From Nonomuraea fuscirosea (GTDB lineage: Bacteria > Actinomycetota > Actinomycetes > Streptosporangiales > Streptosporangiaceae): 64,000 bases of DNA. Where the stretch lies: the NCBI RefSeq assembly GCF_003001935.1, contig NZ_PVNG01000004.1, positions 186,001-250,000 of the forward strand, in the 5' to 3' direction. The notes beneath the pieces are model-generated. The model ran no database searches, had not been told where the DNA came from, and worked only from the letters and a program-made list of their open reading frames with translations. This document shows positions 50,468 to 59,493 of this stretch, in pieces; position 1 is the first letter of the stretch; every line of letters begins with the position of its first letter. The position numbers and the translations under genes are program-made.

Positions 50468-52138
50468 ATGCTGCCAATCATGGCTGACTCACTGCTCTCC
50501 TACGCCTCCGGCGTCTCCGCCGCTCCGCTGCTGGGCGAGACGATCGGGGAGAACCTGGAGCGCTCCGCGGCCCGGTACGCCGGCCGCGAGGCGCTGGTCG
50601 AGGTGGCCACCGGCCGGCGGTGGACGTACGCGGAGTTCGACGCCGCCGTCGACGAGGTCGCGCTCGGGCTGCTGGCCCGCGGGATCGCCAAGGGCGACCG
50701 GGTCGGCATCTGGGCGCCGAACTGCGCCGAATGGGTGCTCACGCAGTACGCCACCGCCAAGATCGGCGCCATCCTGGTCAACGTCAACCCCGCCTACCGC
50801 GGCCACGAGCTGGACTACGTGGTCCGCCAGTCCGGCATGCGCCTGCTGGTCAGCGCCGTCGAGCACAAGACCAGCGACTACCGGGCGATGCTGGCCGAGA
50901 TCGGCTTCGAACCGGTGATCTTCATCGGCGAGCCGGGCTGGGACGAGCTCGTCCGGCAGGGCCGCGCCGCCGACCCCGCCGCGCTGCGCGAGCGCGCCGC
51001 CACGCTGGCCTTCGACGACCCGATCAACATCCAGTACACCTCGGGCACCACCGGCTTCCCCAAGGGCGCCACACTGTCGCACCACAACATCCTCAACAAC
51101 GGCTACTTCGTCGGCGAGGGCGTCGGCTACACCGAGAACGACCGCGTCTGCCTGCCCGTGCCGCTCTACCACTGCTTCGGCATGGTCATGGGCAACCTCG
51201 GCGCCACCTCCCACGGCGCCTGCGTCGTGCTGCCCGCGCCCGGCTTCGACCCCGAGGCCACGCTGCGCGCCGTCGAGACCGAGCGGTGCACCTCCCTGTA
51301 CGGCGTGCCGACCATGTTCATCGCCGAACTCGGCCATCCGCGCTTCGCCGAGTTCGACCTGACGTCGCTGCGCACCGGCATCATGGCCGGCTCGCCCTGC
51401 CCCGTCGAGGTGATGAAGCGGGTGGCCGGCGAGATGCACATGAGCGAGGTGGCGATCTGCTACGGCATGACCGAGACCTCCCCGGTGTCCACGATGACCC
51501 GCCGGGACGACGGCCTGGCCCGGCGCACCGAGACCGTCGGCCGGGTGATGCCGCACCTGGAGGTGAAGATCGTCCATCCGGACACCGGCCTGGAGACCCG
51601 CCGCGGCGAGCCGGGCGAGCTGTGCACCCGCGGCTACTCGGTGATGCTCGGCTACTGGGACGAACCGGCCAAGACCGCCGAGGCGATCGACGCGGCCCGC
51701 TGGATGCACACCGGCGACCTGGCCACCATGGACGCCGACGGCTACGTCAACATCGTCGGCCGGATCAAGGACATGGTCATCCGGGGCGGCGAGAACGTCT
51801 ACCCGCGCGAGATCGAGGAGTACCTCTACACCCACCCCGACATCGCCGACGTCCAGGTGATCGGCGTCCCCGACGCGAAGTACGGCGAGGAGCTGATGGC
51901 CTGGATCGTCATGCGCCCGGACGCGGAGCCGCTCACCGCCGAGTCGGTCCGGGCGTTCTGCGCCGGCCGCCTGGCCCACTTCAAGATCCCCCGGTACGTG
52001 CACCTCGTCGACAGCTTCCCGATGACGGTCACCGGCAAGATCCGCAAGGTCGAGATGCGCGCGGAGGCCGTCGGCCTGCTCGGCCTGGAGGACGCCGCAC
52101 CCGGAGCCGGCGGCGCGTCGCGGCCCGACGGCGCCTAG
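50468..52138 (+). CDS. Fatty acyl-CoA synthetase (AMP-binding, FadD-like)
   Basis: This 556-residue ANL-superfamily ligase has the P-loop [10 protein letters not shown] (191-200), [30 protein letters not shown] and the adenylation Lys in [12 protein letters not shown]. The N-terminus ([20 protein letters not shown]) is typical of medium/long-chain acyl-CoA synthetases. It activates fatty acids for degradation or lipid synthesis. The start may be the ATG at 50468 or the one at 50480; neither has a strong ribosome-binding site. A 32-bp tandem repeat spans its stop codon. Confidence 0.92.
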   Translation: MLPIMADSLLSYASGVSAAPLLGETIGENLERSAARYAGREALVEVATGRRWTYAEFDAAVDEVALGLLARGIAKGDRVGIWAPNCAEWVLTQYATAKIGAILVNVNPAYRGHELDYVVRQSGMRLLVSAVEHKTSDYRAMLAEIGFEPVIFIGEPGWDELVRQGRAADPAALRERAATLAFDDPINIQYTSGTTGFPKGATLSHHNILNNGYFVGEGVGYTENDRVCLPVPLYHCFGMVMGNLGATSHGACVVLPAPGFDPEATLRAVETERCTSLYGVPTMFIAELGHPRFAEFDLTSLRTGIMAGSPCPVEVMKRVAGEMHMSEVAICYGMTETSPVSTMTRRDDGLARRTETVGRVMPHLEVKIVHPDTGLETRRGEPGELCTRGYSVMLGYWDEPAKTAEAIDAARWMHTGDLATMDADGYVNIVGRIKDMVIRGGENVYPREIEEYLYTHPDIADVQVIGVPDAKYGEELMAWIVMRPDAEPLTAESVRAFCAGRLAHFKIPRYVHLVDSFPMTVTGKIRKVEMRAEAVGLLGLEDAAPGAGGASRPDGA

Positions 52139-52206
52139 CGGTCCGTTCGCCCCGGCCCGACGGCGCGTAGCGGTCCGTTCGTCCCGGCCCGGCAGCGCCT
52201 GGGTCG
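52121..52206. repeat. 32-bp tandem repeat spanning the stop codon of the acyl-CoA synthetase gene
   Basis: Two nearly identical 32-bp units (52121-52152 and 52153-52184) and a partial third contain TAGCGGTCCGTTCG. The first unit contains the functional TAG stop and the second repeats it. Confidence 0.85.
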
Positions 52207-52330
52207 TCTCAGATCTCACAGGCGACCCGCCCGCTGACGACCCCGGCACGGGGCGCCCGTCGGCGGGCGGGCCGCGCGCGTCCAGGATGTGTGATCATTG
52301 CATCACGTGTGTGCCGGAATTTTTCACCTT

Positions 52331-52346
52331 CGATCACTTTCGATCG
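52331..52346. promoter_or_regulatory. Putative operator upstream of the DeoR-LacI hybrid regulator
   Basis: CGATCACTTTCGATCG lies 27 bp before the regulator ATG. TTCGATC occurs twice at 10-bp spacing in this stretch. The 12-mer CGATCACTTTCG is found again, inverted, at 56050-56061 upstream of the dehydrogenase/importer genes, suggesting a shared regulator site. Confidence 0.5.
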
Positions 52347-52373
52347 GTACTATGGGCCGTCGCGAGGAGGAGT

Positions 52374-53690
52374 ATGACCAACGTTGCCATCGGCGCGTCA
52401 CCTGCCGGAGACAGCACTGGGCCCGTTCGAGACGATCAAGGCGGAGGCGTGCCCATGGCCGGCCCGGAGACCCAGGGACAGTTGCCCGATGAGCGGCGCT
52501 CACGGCTGGTCGAGCTGCTGCGGCGGCGCGGGCTCATGCGGGTGCACGATCTGGCCTCAGAGCTGGCGGTCTCCGCGATCACCATCCGGCGCGACATCAC
52601 GCTGCTGGCCGAGGAGGGAGCCGTACGCCGGGTCCGCGGCGGCGCCGCCCCGGCCGAACGTCCCCTTATGGAGCGGCACCAGGACCCGGTGGGGGCCGGC
52701 GGTTTCGGCGGGGCGGGCGCGTTCACGGGAACGGGCGGCTTCGCCGGCCCGGACGCAGGCGGGCAGGCGGGCGGTTTCGGGCAGGCGGGCGGGGCGCGGG
52801 CCGGCGGGTTCGCCCGCGACGTCGCCGCCGAGACGGGGGACGCGCCTGAGCTGACCGTGGGCATGGTCGTGCCCTCGCTCGACTACTACTATCCCGACGT
52901 CATCCGCGGCGTGCGCGAGGCGGCCGCGGCGGCCGGGGTCCGGGTCGTGCTGCGCGGGGCCACGTACCAGGTGGCCGACGAACGGCGGCAGCTGTCCTCG
53001 CTGGTGGAGTCCGTGGGGGTGGACGGGCTGCTGGTCGCGCCCACGACGGAGAGCGACGAGGGCGAGGAACTGGTCCGCTGGCTGCAGGCGGCCGGCGTGC
53101 CGGTGGTGCTGATCGAACGGGCCGCGACCGTGGGCCCGTACCGGGAGGCGATGGAGTCGGTCGTCAGCGACCACGCCCTGGGCGCGGCGATGGCCGTACG
53201 GCACCTGGCGGTGCTGGGGCACCGGCGGGTGGGCATCATGACCACGATCACCAGCCCGACGGCGCCGCACGTGCGGGCCGGCTGGCGGCTGGCCTGCGAG
53301 GAGCTGGGGCTGGAGACCGGGGCGACCCCCGACGCGCGCACGGTCGACCGGCGCGACCCCGGCTGGGGGCGGGCGCTGGACGAGGTGCTCGACGCCTGCG
53401 TGGCCACGGACACGCGCGCCCTGCTCGTGCACTCGGACCCGGAGGCGATCTCGCTGGTCGAACGCTGCCAGGACCGCGGCATCCGGGTGCCCGCCGACCT
53501 GGCCGTGGTCACCTACGACGACGAGGTGGCCGAGCTGTGCGACCCGCCGCTGACCGCGATCCGCCCGCCCAAGGCCGACATCGGACGGGCCGCGTTCACG
53601 CTGCTCCTCGAACGGCTCCGCGACCCGCGGCGGCCCGCCCACCGCGTGGTGGTGGGACCGCAGCTGATCGTGCGCGGCTCCTCCGCCTGA
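52374..53690 (+). CDS. Hybrid transcriptional regulator: DeoR-type helix-turn-helix fused to a LacI-type sensor
   Basis: This 438-residue regulator has a DeoR winged helix at about residues 40-95 (RSRLVELLRRRGLMRVHDLA then SAITIRRDITLLAEEGAVRR). A glycine-rich linker of about 40 residues (GGFGGAGAFTGTGGF and similar) leads to a full periplasmic-binding-like sugar sensor of the LacI type (VGMVVPSLDYYYPDVIRGVR; HLAVLGHRRVGIMTT; DLAVVTYDDEVAELCDPPLT). DeoR proteins normally carry a sugar-phosphate isomerase-like sensor, so this is a domain swap. The ATG at 52374 follows GAGGAGG; an ATG at 52455 is also plausible. It probably controls the neighbouring DUF2264 and importer genes. Confidence 0.88.
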   Translation: MTNVAIGASPAGDSTGPVRDDQGGGVPMAGPETQGQLPDERRSRLVELLRRRGLMRVHDLASELAVSAITIRRDITLLAEEGAVRRVRGGAAPAERPLMERHQDPVGAGGFGGAGAFTGTGGFAGPDAGGQAGGFGQAGGARAGGFARDVAAETGDAPELTVGMVVPSLDYYYPDVIRGVREAAAAAGVRVVLRGATYQVADERRQLSSLVESVGVDGLLVAPTTESDEGEELVRWLQAAGVPVVLIERAATVGPYREAMESVVSDHALGAAMAVRHLAVLGHRRVGIMTTITSPTAPHVRAGWRLACEELGLETGATPDARTVDRRDPGWGRALDEVLDACVATDTRALLVHSDPEAISLVERCQDRGIRVPADLAVVTYDDEVAELCDPPLTAIRPPKADIGRAAFTLLLERLRDPRRPAHRVVVGPQLIVRGSSA

Positions 53691-53780
53691 CCGCCACGTG
53701 ACGACCTGACCGCCACGTGACGACCTGACCGCCACGTGACGACCTGACCGCCACGTGACGACCTGACCGTCACGTGACGG
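53688..53780. repeat. 19-bp tandem repeat (4.9 units) beginning at a stop codon
   Basis: TGACCGCCACGTGACGACC occurs four times perfectly, and a fifth partial unit has one change. The first TGA is the stop codon of the regulator. Every unit carries the palindrome CACGTG. Confidence 0.92.
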
Positions 53781-53820
53781 CGCCGCCTCACCGGACCCCC
53801 GATACCGGTGAGGCGGCGCC
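53779..53820. terminator. Strong bidirectional hairpin terminator
   Basis: A perfect 16-bp stem (GGCGCCGCCTCACCGG / CCGGTGAGGCGGCGCC) has a 10-nt loop and lies between two convergent genes. It should stop transcription from both sides. Confidence 0.88.
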
Positions 53821-53854
53821 GGTCACGCCCGGCGGGTGGCTCAGTGGGGAGCGC

Positions 53855-55828
53855 TCAGCGGAGCAGACGCGAGACGTCGAAGTCGTCCACGGCACCGTCC
53901 GGCCAGACGACCCGGACGCCCGATGGCGCCCACGTGACGGCGGGCCGTTCGGCCGGTTCCCCGGCGCCGAGGTGGAGCACCGCCTCGTGCCAGACCTCCG
54001 CACGCGCGGGGCCGCTGGTCGCGCGCCACGGCACCACCGTCCACGGCGCCAGCGGCGAGGCGTCGTCGGCCGAGGTCACCCCGCCGACGTCCAGAGACGC
54101 GCCGCCGAACACGCACGACCACACCCGCTCGTTGACCACCACGGCAGTTTCACCTGCGACCGGGTCGGCGCCCGCACGGGCCGCCGTACCCGCATGCGGT
54201 ATGTCCGAAGGGAGGGGCCAGCCGCCGACGCGTAGCCGGCCTCCCGCCTCCTCGACCTGATCGTCCGGCGCGCCCACCCGCACCAGACGCACCTCCCACG
54301 GCCCGCGTACCAGGGAGAGCACGTGCAGCCACGGCCCGAGCCGGACCCGCCCCGAGCGGCCGGAGCCGTGGTCGGGGCCGCAGGAGTCGGGCTTGACCCA
54401 GTGCGCCCGCCAGCGCGACGCCCCCGCCGCCGTCCCCGTCGGGAGCGATTGCGCGAGCAGGGTGTCGAAGCCGGTCCGGTGACTGGGCTCGCCGCCGGCG
54501 TCGAGCAGCGTCACCGACTGGTCCAGCGGCTGCCCGGCGTACGGCCCCGCGAGCACGGGGGAGGTGGCGGTGGAGTACCCCAGCCGCGCGTACAGCGGCG
54601 AGTCGGCCAGGTCGGACCCCGGATGAGAGTGGTCGGTGCCGTGGTTGACCACGCGCACCACCCCGTCCGCCCGCGTGCCGCTGACCAGCCACCCCGGCGA
54701 CGGCACGACGACCTGGTAGTCGTCCCGCTCCACCGGCAGCGGCTCCTCGACCGCCGTCCACACCGGATGCCCGGCCGGCAGGGTCAGCCCGAAGAGCCCC
54801 TTGGCCGCCCAGTACGGAGATCCGGGCCCGGAGTAGGACTGCGCGATCGGCCGCCACGGCCCGTGCCAGCCCAGCGACAGCAGCCCTTTGCCGTCGGGGG
54901 CCCCGCGGTCGGCGAAGTGCCGGGCGATGCCGGAGGCGGCGCGGCGCAGCAGCCCTGGTGACGGCGTGTCCAGGTCGTAACGGGCCCCCAGCCAGAACGG
55001 CACGGCGGCGGCGAACCGGTAGGTCAGGCTGCGGCCCTGCAGCAGCGGCGAGCCGTCGGCGCCCACCAGGCGGACCGCGTCGTGCAGGTAGCGTTCCAGC
55101 CGCCGCAGGTAGACCGGCCGCCGCTCGTCGGCCGCGGGCTCACCGGCGGCCATCTCGGTCCAGAGCAGCGGGTAGAACTGCAGCGCCCATCCGGCGTAGT
55201 GGTCGTAGGAGCGCTCGGCCCCGTCGGCGTACCAGCCGTTCTCCCTGGCGAAACCGTCGGTCAGCGCCAGCCCGGCCTCGATGTCGCCCGGCTCGTACGG
55301 CCCCCCGACCGAGGCCAGGAACTGCTCCACCACGATCTGGAACCAGACCCAGTTGATCGGCGGATACTCGCCGCCCACCGCCGGCGCCAGGTAGGCGATG
55401 ACGCGTTCCCTCACGCCGTCGTCGAGCCGGTCCCACAGCCACGGCCTGGTCAGGTGCAGCACCAGGGCGATCGAGGCGGCCTCCACCTTGGCCTGGCCGT
55501 GCTCGTCCAGCCGGACCCAGCGCTCGGGCGAGGCGGGGTCGGTGCCCGTCGCCAGCCCCTCGGCGTACCACTCCATGAGGCCGAGCGGGTCGTCGCCGCC
55601 CTCGCCGGCCACCCGGAACCCGGCCGCGAGGAACGTCCTGGCGAAGCCCTCGAGCCCGTCCACGTCGGCGCCGTAGCCCCCGGCCCGGCCGGGGAAGGAG
55701 ACACGCGCGTGGCCCGGCGACGCGAAGGGGCGGGCCGACAGCAGCAGCCGCTCGGCCAGCTCCGCCCAATGAGCCCGGGTCCACCCGGTGTACGGCGACA
55801 GTGCCGGATCGTCGGGTACGCGCGGCAT
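53855..55828 (-). CDS. DUF2264 family protein
   Basis: This 657-residue cytoplasmic protein matches DUF2264. The N-terminal half is an alpha/alpha-barrel-like domain (LEGFARTFLAAGFRVAGEGG; NWVWFQIVVEQFLASVGGPY; YDHYAGWALQFYPLLWTEMA; LSLGWHGPWRPIAQSYSGPG) and the C-terminal half is beta-rich. This plan resembles polysaccharide lyases and unsaturated-glycan hydrolases, suggesting action on uronic-acid-containing sugars. That is inference, since the family has no firm reaction. The ATG follows AGGGATCTG. Divergent transcription from a dehydrogenase and sugar importer supports a carbohydrate role. Confidence 0.85.
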   Translation of the reverse strand: MPRVPDDPALSPYTGWTRAHWAELAERLLLSARPFASPGHARVSFPGRAGGYGADVDGLEGFARTFLAAGFRVAGEGGDDPLGLMEWYAEGLATGTDPASPERWVRLDEHGQAKVEAASIALVLHLTRPWLWDRLDDGVRERVIAYLAPAVGGEYPPINWVWFQIVVEQFLASVGGPYEPGDIEAGLALTDGFARENGWYADGAERSYDHYAGWALQFYPLLWTEMAAGEPAADERRPVYLRRLERYLHDAVRLVGADGSPLLQGRSLTYRFAAAVPFWLGARYDLDTPSPGLLRRAASGIARHFADRGAPDGKGLLSLGWHGPWRPIAQSYSGPGSPYWAAKGLFGLTLPAGHPVWTAVEEPLPVERDDYQVVVPSPGWLVSGTRADGVVRVVNHGTDHSHPGSDLADSPLYARLGYSTATSPVLAGPYAGQPLDQSVTLLDAGGEPSHRTGFDTLLAQSLPTGTAAGASRWRAHWVKPDSCGPDHGSGRSGRVRLGPWLHVLSLVRGPWEVRLVRVGAPDDQVEEAGGRLRVGGWPLPSDIPHAGTAARAGADPVAGETAVVVNERVWSCVFGGASLDVGGVTSADDASPLAPWTVVPWRATSGPARAEVWHEAVLHLGAGEPAERPAVTWAPSGVRVVWPDGAVDDFDVSRLLR

Positions 55829-56169
55829 CCACAGATCCCTTCAGCCTTGCATGTTTACGTAACCACGGCTTCACGGGATGGTTACAGCGCCACGGGAGCA
55901 CGTCAAGCGGTCACCGGACCGGCGGCGCCTTTCGTTGACCAGTTGTGATCTAAGGCGAGCAATGCTGATCAAAGCGATCCGATTGCCTCTTGACGGACGG
56001 CGAGCGGCCACGCTTAACTCCGGTGCAATGCCATCCGATCACAGATGAGCGAAAGTGATCGTGCGCCGTCCGAAACGCCGGCCGGACACACCGTCATCAG
56101 CCCCCGCACCCCGAGGAGAGCCAGCTTGAACACCAGATCACGAGTCGCGAGCCGACCGGGAGCGCTCCG
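55829..56169. promoter_or_regulatory. Divergent control region between DUF2264 and importer operons
   Basis: The 341-bp noncoding gap has lower GC than its surroundings. It contains the palindrome TTACGTAA within TGTTTACGTAACCA near 55852-55865, several GATC-containing words, and CGAAAGTGATCG at 56050-56061. The last is the exact reverse complement of a 12-mer upstream of the DeoR-LacI regulator. It is a likely target of that regulator. Confidence 0.55.
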
Positions 56170-57180
56170 GTGAGCGAGGCTCCCCGGGCCCTGCTGGTCA
56201 TGGACCAGGCCACGCTCGACGTGCAGTTCGGGCAGCGGCAGTTGCGCCGCCTGCGCGAGCTCACCGAACTCGCCGACCCGATCTGGACCCCCGAGCTGGA
56301 CACCCCCTCCGCGCGGCGGCGGCTGCGCGAGAGCGAGGTGCTGGTCACGTCGTGGGGCTGCCCGCCCCTGACCGCCGAACGGCTGGCCGACGCGCCCCGG
56401 CTGCGCGCCGTCTTCCACTGCGCCGGCACCGTGCGCCCGTTCGTCACCGACGAGGTCTGGCGCAGGGGCATCGTGGTGACCAGCGCCGCCGACGCCAACG
56501 CCATCCCGGTCGCCGAGTTCACCCTCGCCGCGATCATCTTCGCCGGCAAGAAGGCGCCCTTCCTGGCCCAGGACGCCCGCACCCACCGCGACGACTGGTC
56601 CTACGTGACCCGGCGCGGCGAGCTGTCCAACCGGGGCCGCACGGTCGGCGTCGTCGGCTTCTCCCGGGTCGGCCGCCGGGTCGTGGAGCGGCTGCGCGAC
56701 CTGGAGATGGACGTGCTGGTCTCCGACCCGTACGCCGCCGCGGCGGAGGTGAGCGCGGCGGGCGGCCGCCTGGTCCCGCTGGCGGAGCTGCTGCGCGGCT
56801 GCGACGTGCTCACCCTGCACGTCCCCTCGCTGCCCGAGACCCGCCACCTCATCGGCGCGGCCGAGCTGGCCCTGCTGCGCGACGGCACCACCGTCATCAA
56901 CACCGCCCGCGGCGCCGTCCTGGACACCGCCGCGATCGAGCGCGAGTGCGCCTCCGGCCGCCTCGACGCCATCCTCGACGTCACCGACCCCGAGCCCCTC
57001 CCGGCCGGCTCGGTGCTGTACGAGCTGCCCAACGTCATGATCACCCCCCACATCGCCGGCTCGCTCGGCAGCGAGACCTGGCGGATGAGCGACAGCGCCC
57101 TCGACGAACTGGAACGCCACCTGTCCGGCCGGCCCCTCCTCACGGCCGTCACCCCGGACGAGTTCACCGTCAGCGCCTGA
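56170..57180 (+). CDS. D-isomer-specific 2-hydroxyacid dehydrogenase
   Basis: This 336-residue NAD(P)-dependent dehydrogenase has the dinucleotide motif VGVVGFSRVGRRV (about 159-171) and the catalytic triad Arg247 (NTARGAVLD), Glu275 (VTDPEPL) and His294 (TPHIAGS). It oxidises or reduces 2-hydroxyacids such as glycerate or related sugar acids. The GTG at 56170 follows GGGAG at seven bases. It is the first gene of a run through the sugar importer, so it probably handles a product of the imported sugar. Confidence 0.92.
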   Translation: MSEAPRALLVMDQATLDVQFGQRQLRRLRELTELADPIWTPELDTPSARRRLRESEVLVTSWGCPPLTAERLADAPRLRAVFHCAGTVRPFVTDEVWRRGIVVTSAADANAIPVAEFTLAAIIFAGKKAPFLAQDARTHRDDWSYVTRRGELSNRGRTVGVVGFSRVGRRVVERLRDLEMDVLVSDPYAAAAEVSAAGGRLVPLAELLRGCDVLTLHVPSLPETRHLIGAAELALLRDGTTVINTARGAVLDTAAIERECASGRLDAILDVTDPEPLPAGSVLYELPNVMITPHIAGSLGSETWRMSDSALDELERHLSGRPLLTAVTPDEFTVSA

Positions 57181-57216
57181 CCCAACCCCCTGTGACGGAG
57201 AAGGAGACCGGATCCC

Positions 57217-58512
57217 ATGATCACGTCAGTGAAGCCCCGGGCACGGCGGCAGGTGGTGAAGGGCCTGAGCATCGTGGCCGCGCTCACGCTCACCCTGGCC
57301 GCCTGCGGCTCCGGCGACCCCGAGCCCGCCGACCCCAACGGCAAGATCACCCTGAGCGTCACCGTCTGGAACCTGGCCAAGACGCCCGAGTTCAAGGCGC
57401 TCTTCGACGCCTTCCAGCAGGCCAACCCGAACATCACCGTCAAGCCGGTGGACATCCTCGCCGACGACTACCCCGAGAAGGTCACCACGATGCTGGCGGG
57501 CGGTGACAAGACCGACGTGATCACGATGAAGAACGTCACCGACTACTCCCGCTACTCCAGCCGGGGCCAGCTGGCCGACCTCACCGACCTGGCCAAGTCT
57601 CCCGGCAACGCCAAACTCGCCGGGCTCGACGCCTTCAACGTCGGCAACGCCTACTACGCCCTGCCGTACCGGCAGGACTTCTGGCTGCTCTACTACAACA
57701 AGACGCTGCTCGACAAGGCGGGCGTCGAGCTGCCCGACCCGCTGACCTGGGACGAGTACGCCAAACTGGCCAAGCGGCTCACCCAGGGCGAGGGCGGCGA
57801 TAAGGTGTACGGCGCCTACCACCACACCTGGCGCTCGGTCGTGCAGGCCATCGCCGCCGCGCAGACCGGCGGCGACCAGCTCGGCGGCGACTACACCTTC
57901 TTCACCGACCAGTACAACATCGCCAAGGGCCTCCAGGACGCCGGCGCCGTCCTCGACTTCGGCACCGCCAAGTCCCAGCAGGCCGACTACCGCACCCAGT
58001 TCGAGAGCGGCAAGACCGCGCTGATGCCGATGGGCACCTGGTACATCTCCGGCATCCTGGAGGCCAAGGCCAAGGGCGCCAGCGACGTCGACTGGGGGCT
58101 CGCCCCCATGCCGCAGGTCGCCGGCGCGACCGGCACGACGACGTTCGGCTCGCCGACCGCGTTCGCCGTCAACAAGCGCGCCGAGCACGCCGACGCGGCC
58201 AAGAAGTTCGTCGAGTTCGCCGCCGGCCAGGCGGGCGCGGAGGCGATCACCAAGGTCGGCGTGGTGCCGGCGCTGCAGAGCCCCGAGATCACCGCGGCGT
58301 ACTTCGGGCTCAAGGGCATGCCGGCCGACGAGCGCTCCAAGAAGGCGTTCGAGCCCGACAAGGTGACGCTGGAGATGCCGGTCAGCGAGAACACCTCCGA
58401 CATCGACACCATACTGAACGAGGAACACGAACTGATCATGGTGGGCGACAAGTCCGTCGCCGACGGCATCCGCTCGATGAACGAGCGGGTGAAGAACGAG
58501 GTACTCAACTAG
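57217..58512 (+). CDS. Sugar ABC transporter substrate-binding lipoprotein (second system)
   Basis: This 431-residue family-1 binding protein has a lipobox LAAC with Cys30 after a basic N-terminus. The mature part opens KITLSVTVWNLAKTPEFKAL and includes YYALPYRQDFWLLYYN. The ATG follows GGAGAAGGAG. It lies 36 bp after the dehydrogenase. As with the first system, no ATPase is linked. It is related to the protein of 29807 only at family level. Confidence 0.94.
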   Translation: MITSVKPRARRQVVKGLSIVAALTLTLAACGSGDPEPADPNGKITLSVTVWNLAKTPEFKALFDAFQQANPNITVKPVDILADDYPEKVTTMLAGGDKTDVITMKNVTDYSRYSSRGQLADLTDLAKSPGNAKLAGLDAFNVGNAYYALPYRQDFWLLYYNKTLLDKAGVELPDPLTWDEYAKLAKRLTQGEGGDKVYGAYHHTWRSVVQAIAAAQTGGDQLGGDYTFFTDQYNIAKGLQDAGAVLDFGTAKSQQADYRTQFESGKTALMPMGTWYISGILEAKAKGASDVDWGLAPMPQVAGATGTTTFGSPTAFAVNKRAEHADAAKKFVEFAAGQAGAEAITKVGVVPALQSPEITAAYFGLKGMPADERSKKAFEPDKVTLEMPVSENTSDIDTILNEEHELIMVGDKSVADGIRSMNERVKNEVLN

Positions 58513-58575
58513 CCCGGCAGCGGACCCGGGAGCGATCCCGGGTCCCGCGCTCGACGGAGCGTCCCGAAGGACACC

Positions 58576-59493
58576 ATGACTCAGGCATTGACGCAACCGA
58601 CGCCGGCCCCGCCCCGCCGGGCACGCGCCTGGCGCGACATCCTCGTCGGGTGGAGCTTCATCCTCCCGAACTTCGTCGGCTTCGCCCTGTTCACGCTCGT
58701 GCCGATGCTGGCCGCGTTCGCGCTGGCGTTCCTGGAGTGGGACTCCTACAGCAGCCCCGAATGGGTCGGCCTGGACAACTTCCGGCAGATGTTCGGCGAC
58801 GAGAACTTCCACGTCGCGCTCAGGAACACGCTCTTCTACGCGGCCGGCCACATCCCGCTGACGCTGGTGGCGGCGCTCGGGCTGGCCATGGCGCTCAACC
58901 GCAGGATCCGCGGCGTGCAGTTCTTCCGCACCGCCGCCTTCTTCCCGTACATCACCTCGCTCGTCGCCGTCGCGGTCGTGTGGAACATGCTGTTCAACCC
59001 CACCGCGGGCCCGATCAACCAGCTCCTGGAGGCGATCGGCGTCGCCGAGCCGCCGCGATGGGTGGCCAGCACCGACTGGGCGATGCCCGCCGTGATCATC
59101 ACCAGCGTGTGGCGGGACATGGGCTACTACATGGTGCTGTACCTGGCCGGCCTGCAGACGATCCCGCGCGAGTACTACGAGGCCGCCACCGTCGACGGGG
59201 CCGGGCCGTGGCAGCGGTTCTGGAGCGTCACGCTGCCCTGCCTGCGGCCCACCACGTTCTTCGTGCTGGTCATGCTGACGATCCAGAGCTTCAAGGTGCT
59301 GGACCTGATCGTCGTCATGACCGACGGCGGGCCCGGCCGCAGCACGCTGGTGCTGGCCCAGCTCGTCTACCGCGAGGGCATCAGGGAGGGGCAGTTCGGC
59401 TGCTCCTCGGCCGTCGCGCTGGTGCTGTTCGTCATCGTGCTGACCGTCACCGTCGTCCAGTTCCGCATCAACGAGCGCAGGAGCGCCACATGA
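58576..59493 (+). CDS. Sugar ABC transporter permease (MalF type, second system)
   Basis: This 305-residue permease has six membrane segments and the EAA loop EAATVDGAGPWQRFWSVTLP. It begins at an ATG at 58576 after a GAAGGA site, and the next gene overlaps its stop by 4 bp. Together with the neighbouring permease it forms the channel. Confidence 0.94.
   Translation: MTQALTQPTPAPPRRARAWRDILVGWSFILPNFVGFALFTLVPMLAAFALAFLEWDSYSSPEWVGLDNFRQMFGDENFHVALRNTLFYAAGHIPLTLVAALGLAMALNRRIRGVQFFRTAAFFPYITSLVAVAVVWNMLFNPTAGPINQLLEAIGVAEPPRWVASTDWAMPAVIITSVWRDMGYYMVLYLAGLQTIPREYYEAATVDGAGPWQRFWSVTLPCLRPTTFFVLVMLTIQSFKVLDLIVVMTDGGPGRSTLVLAQLVYREGIREGQFGCSSAVALVLFVIVLTVTVVQFRINERRSAT

Noticed and set aside
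53688..53780. Possible CRISPR array
   Set aside because: Units are contiguous with no spacers, only 19 bp long, and no cas genes are nearby. It is a simple tandem repeat.
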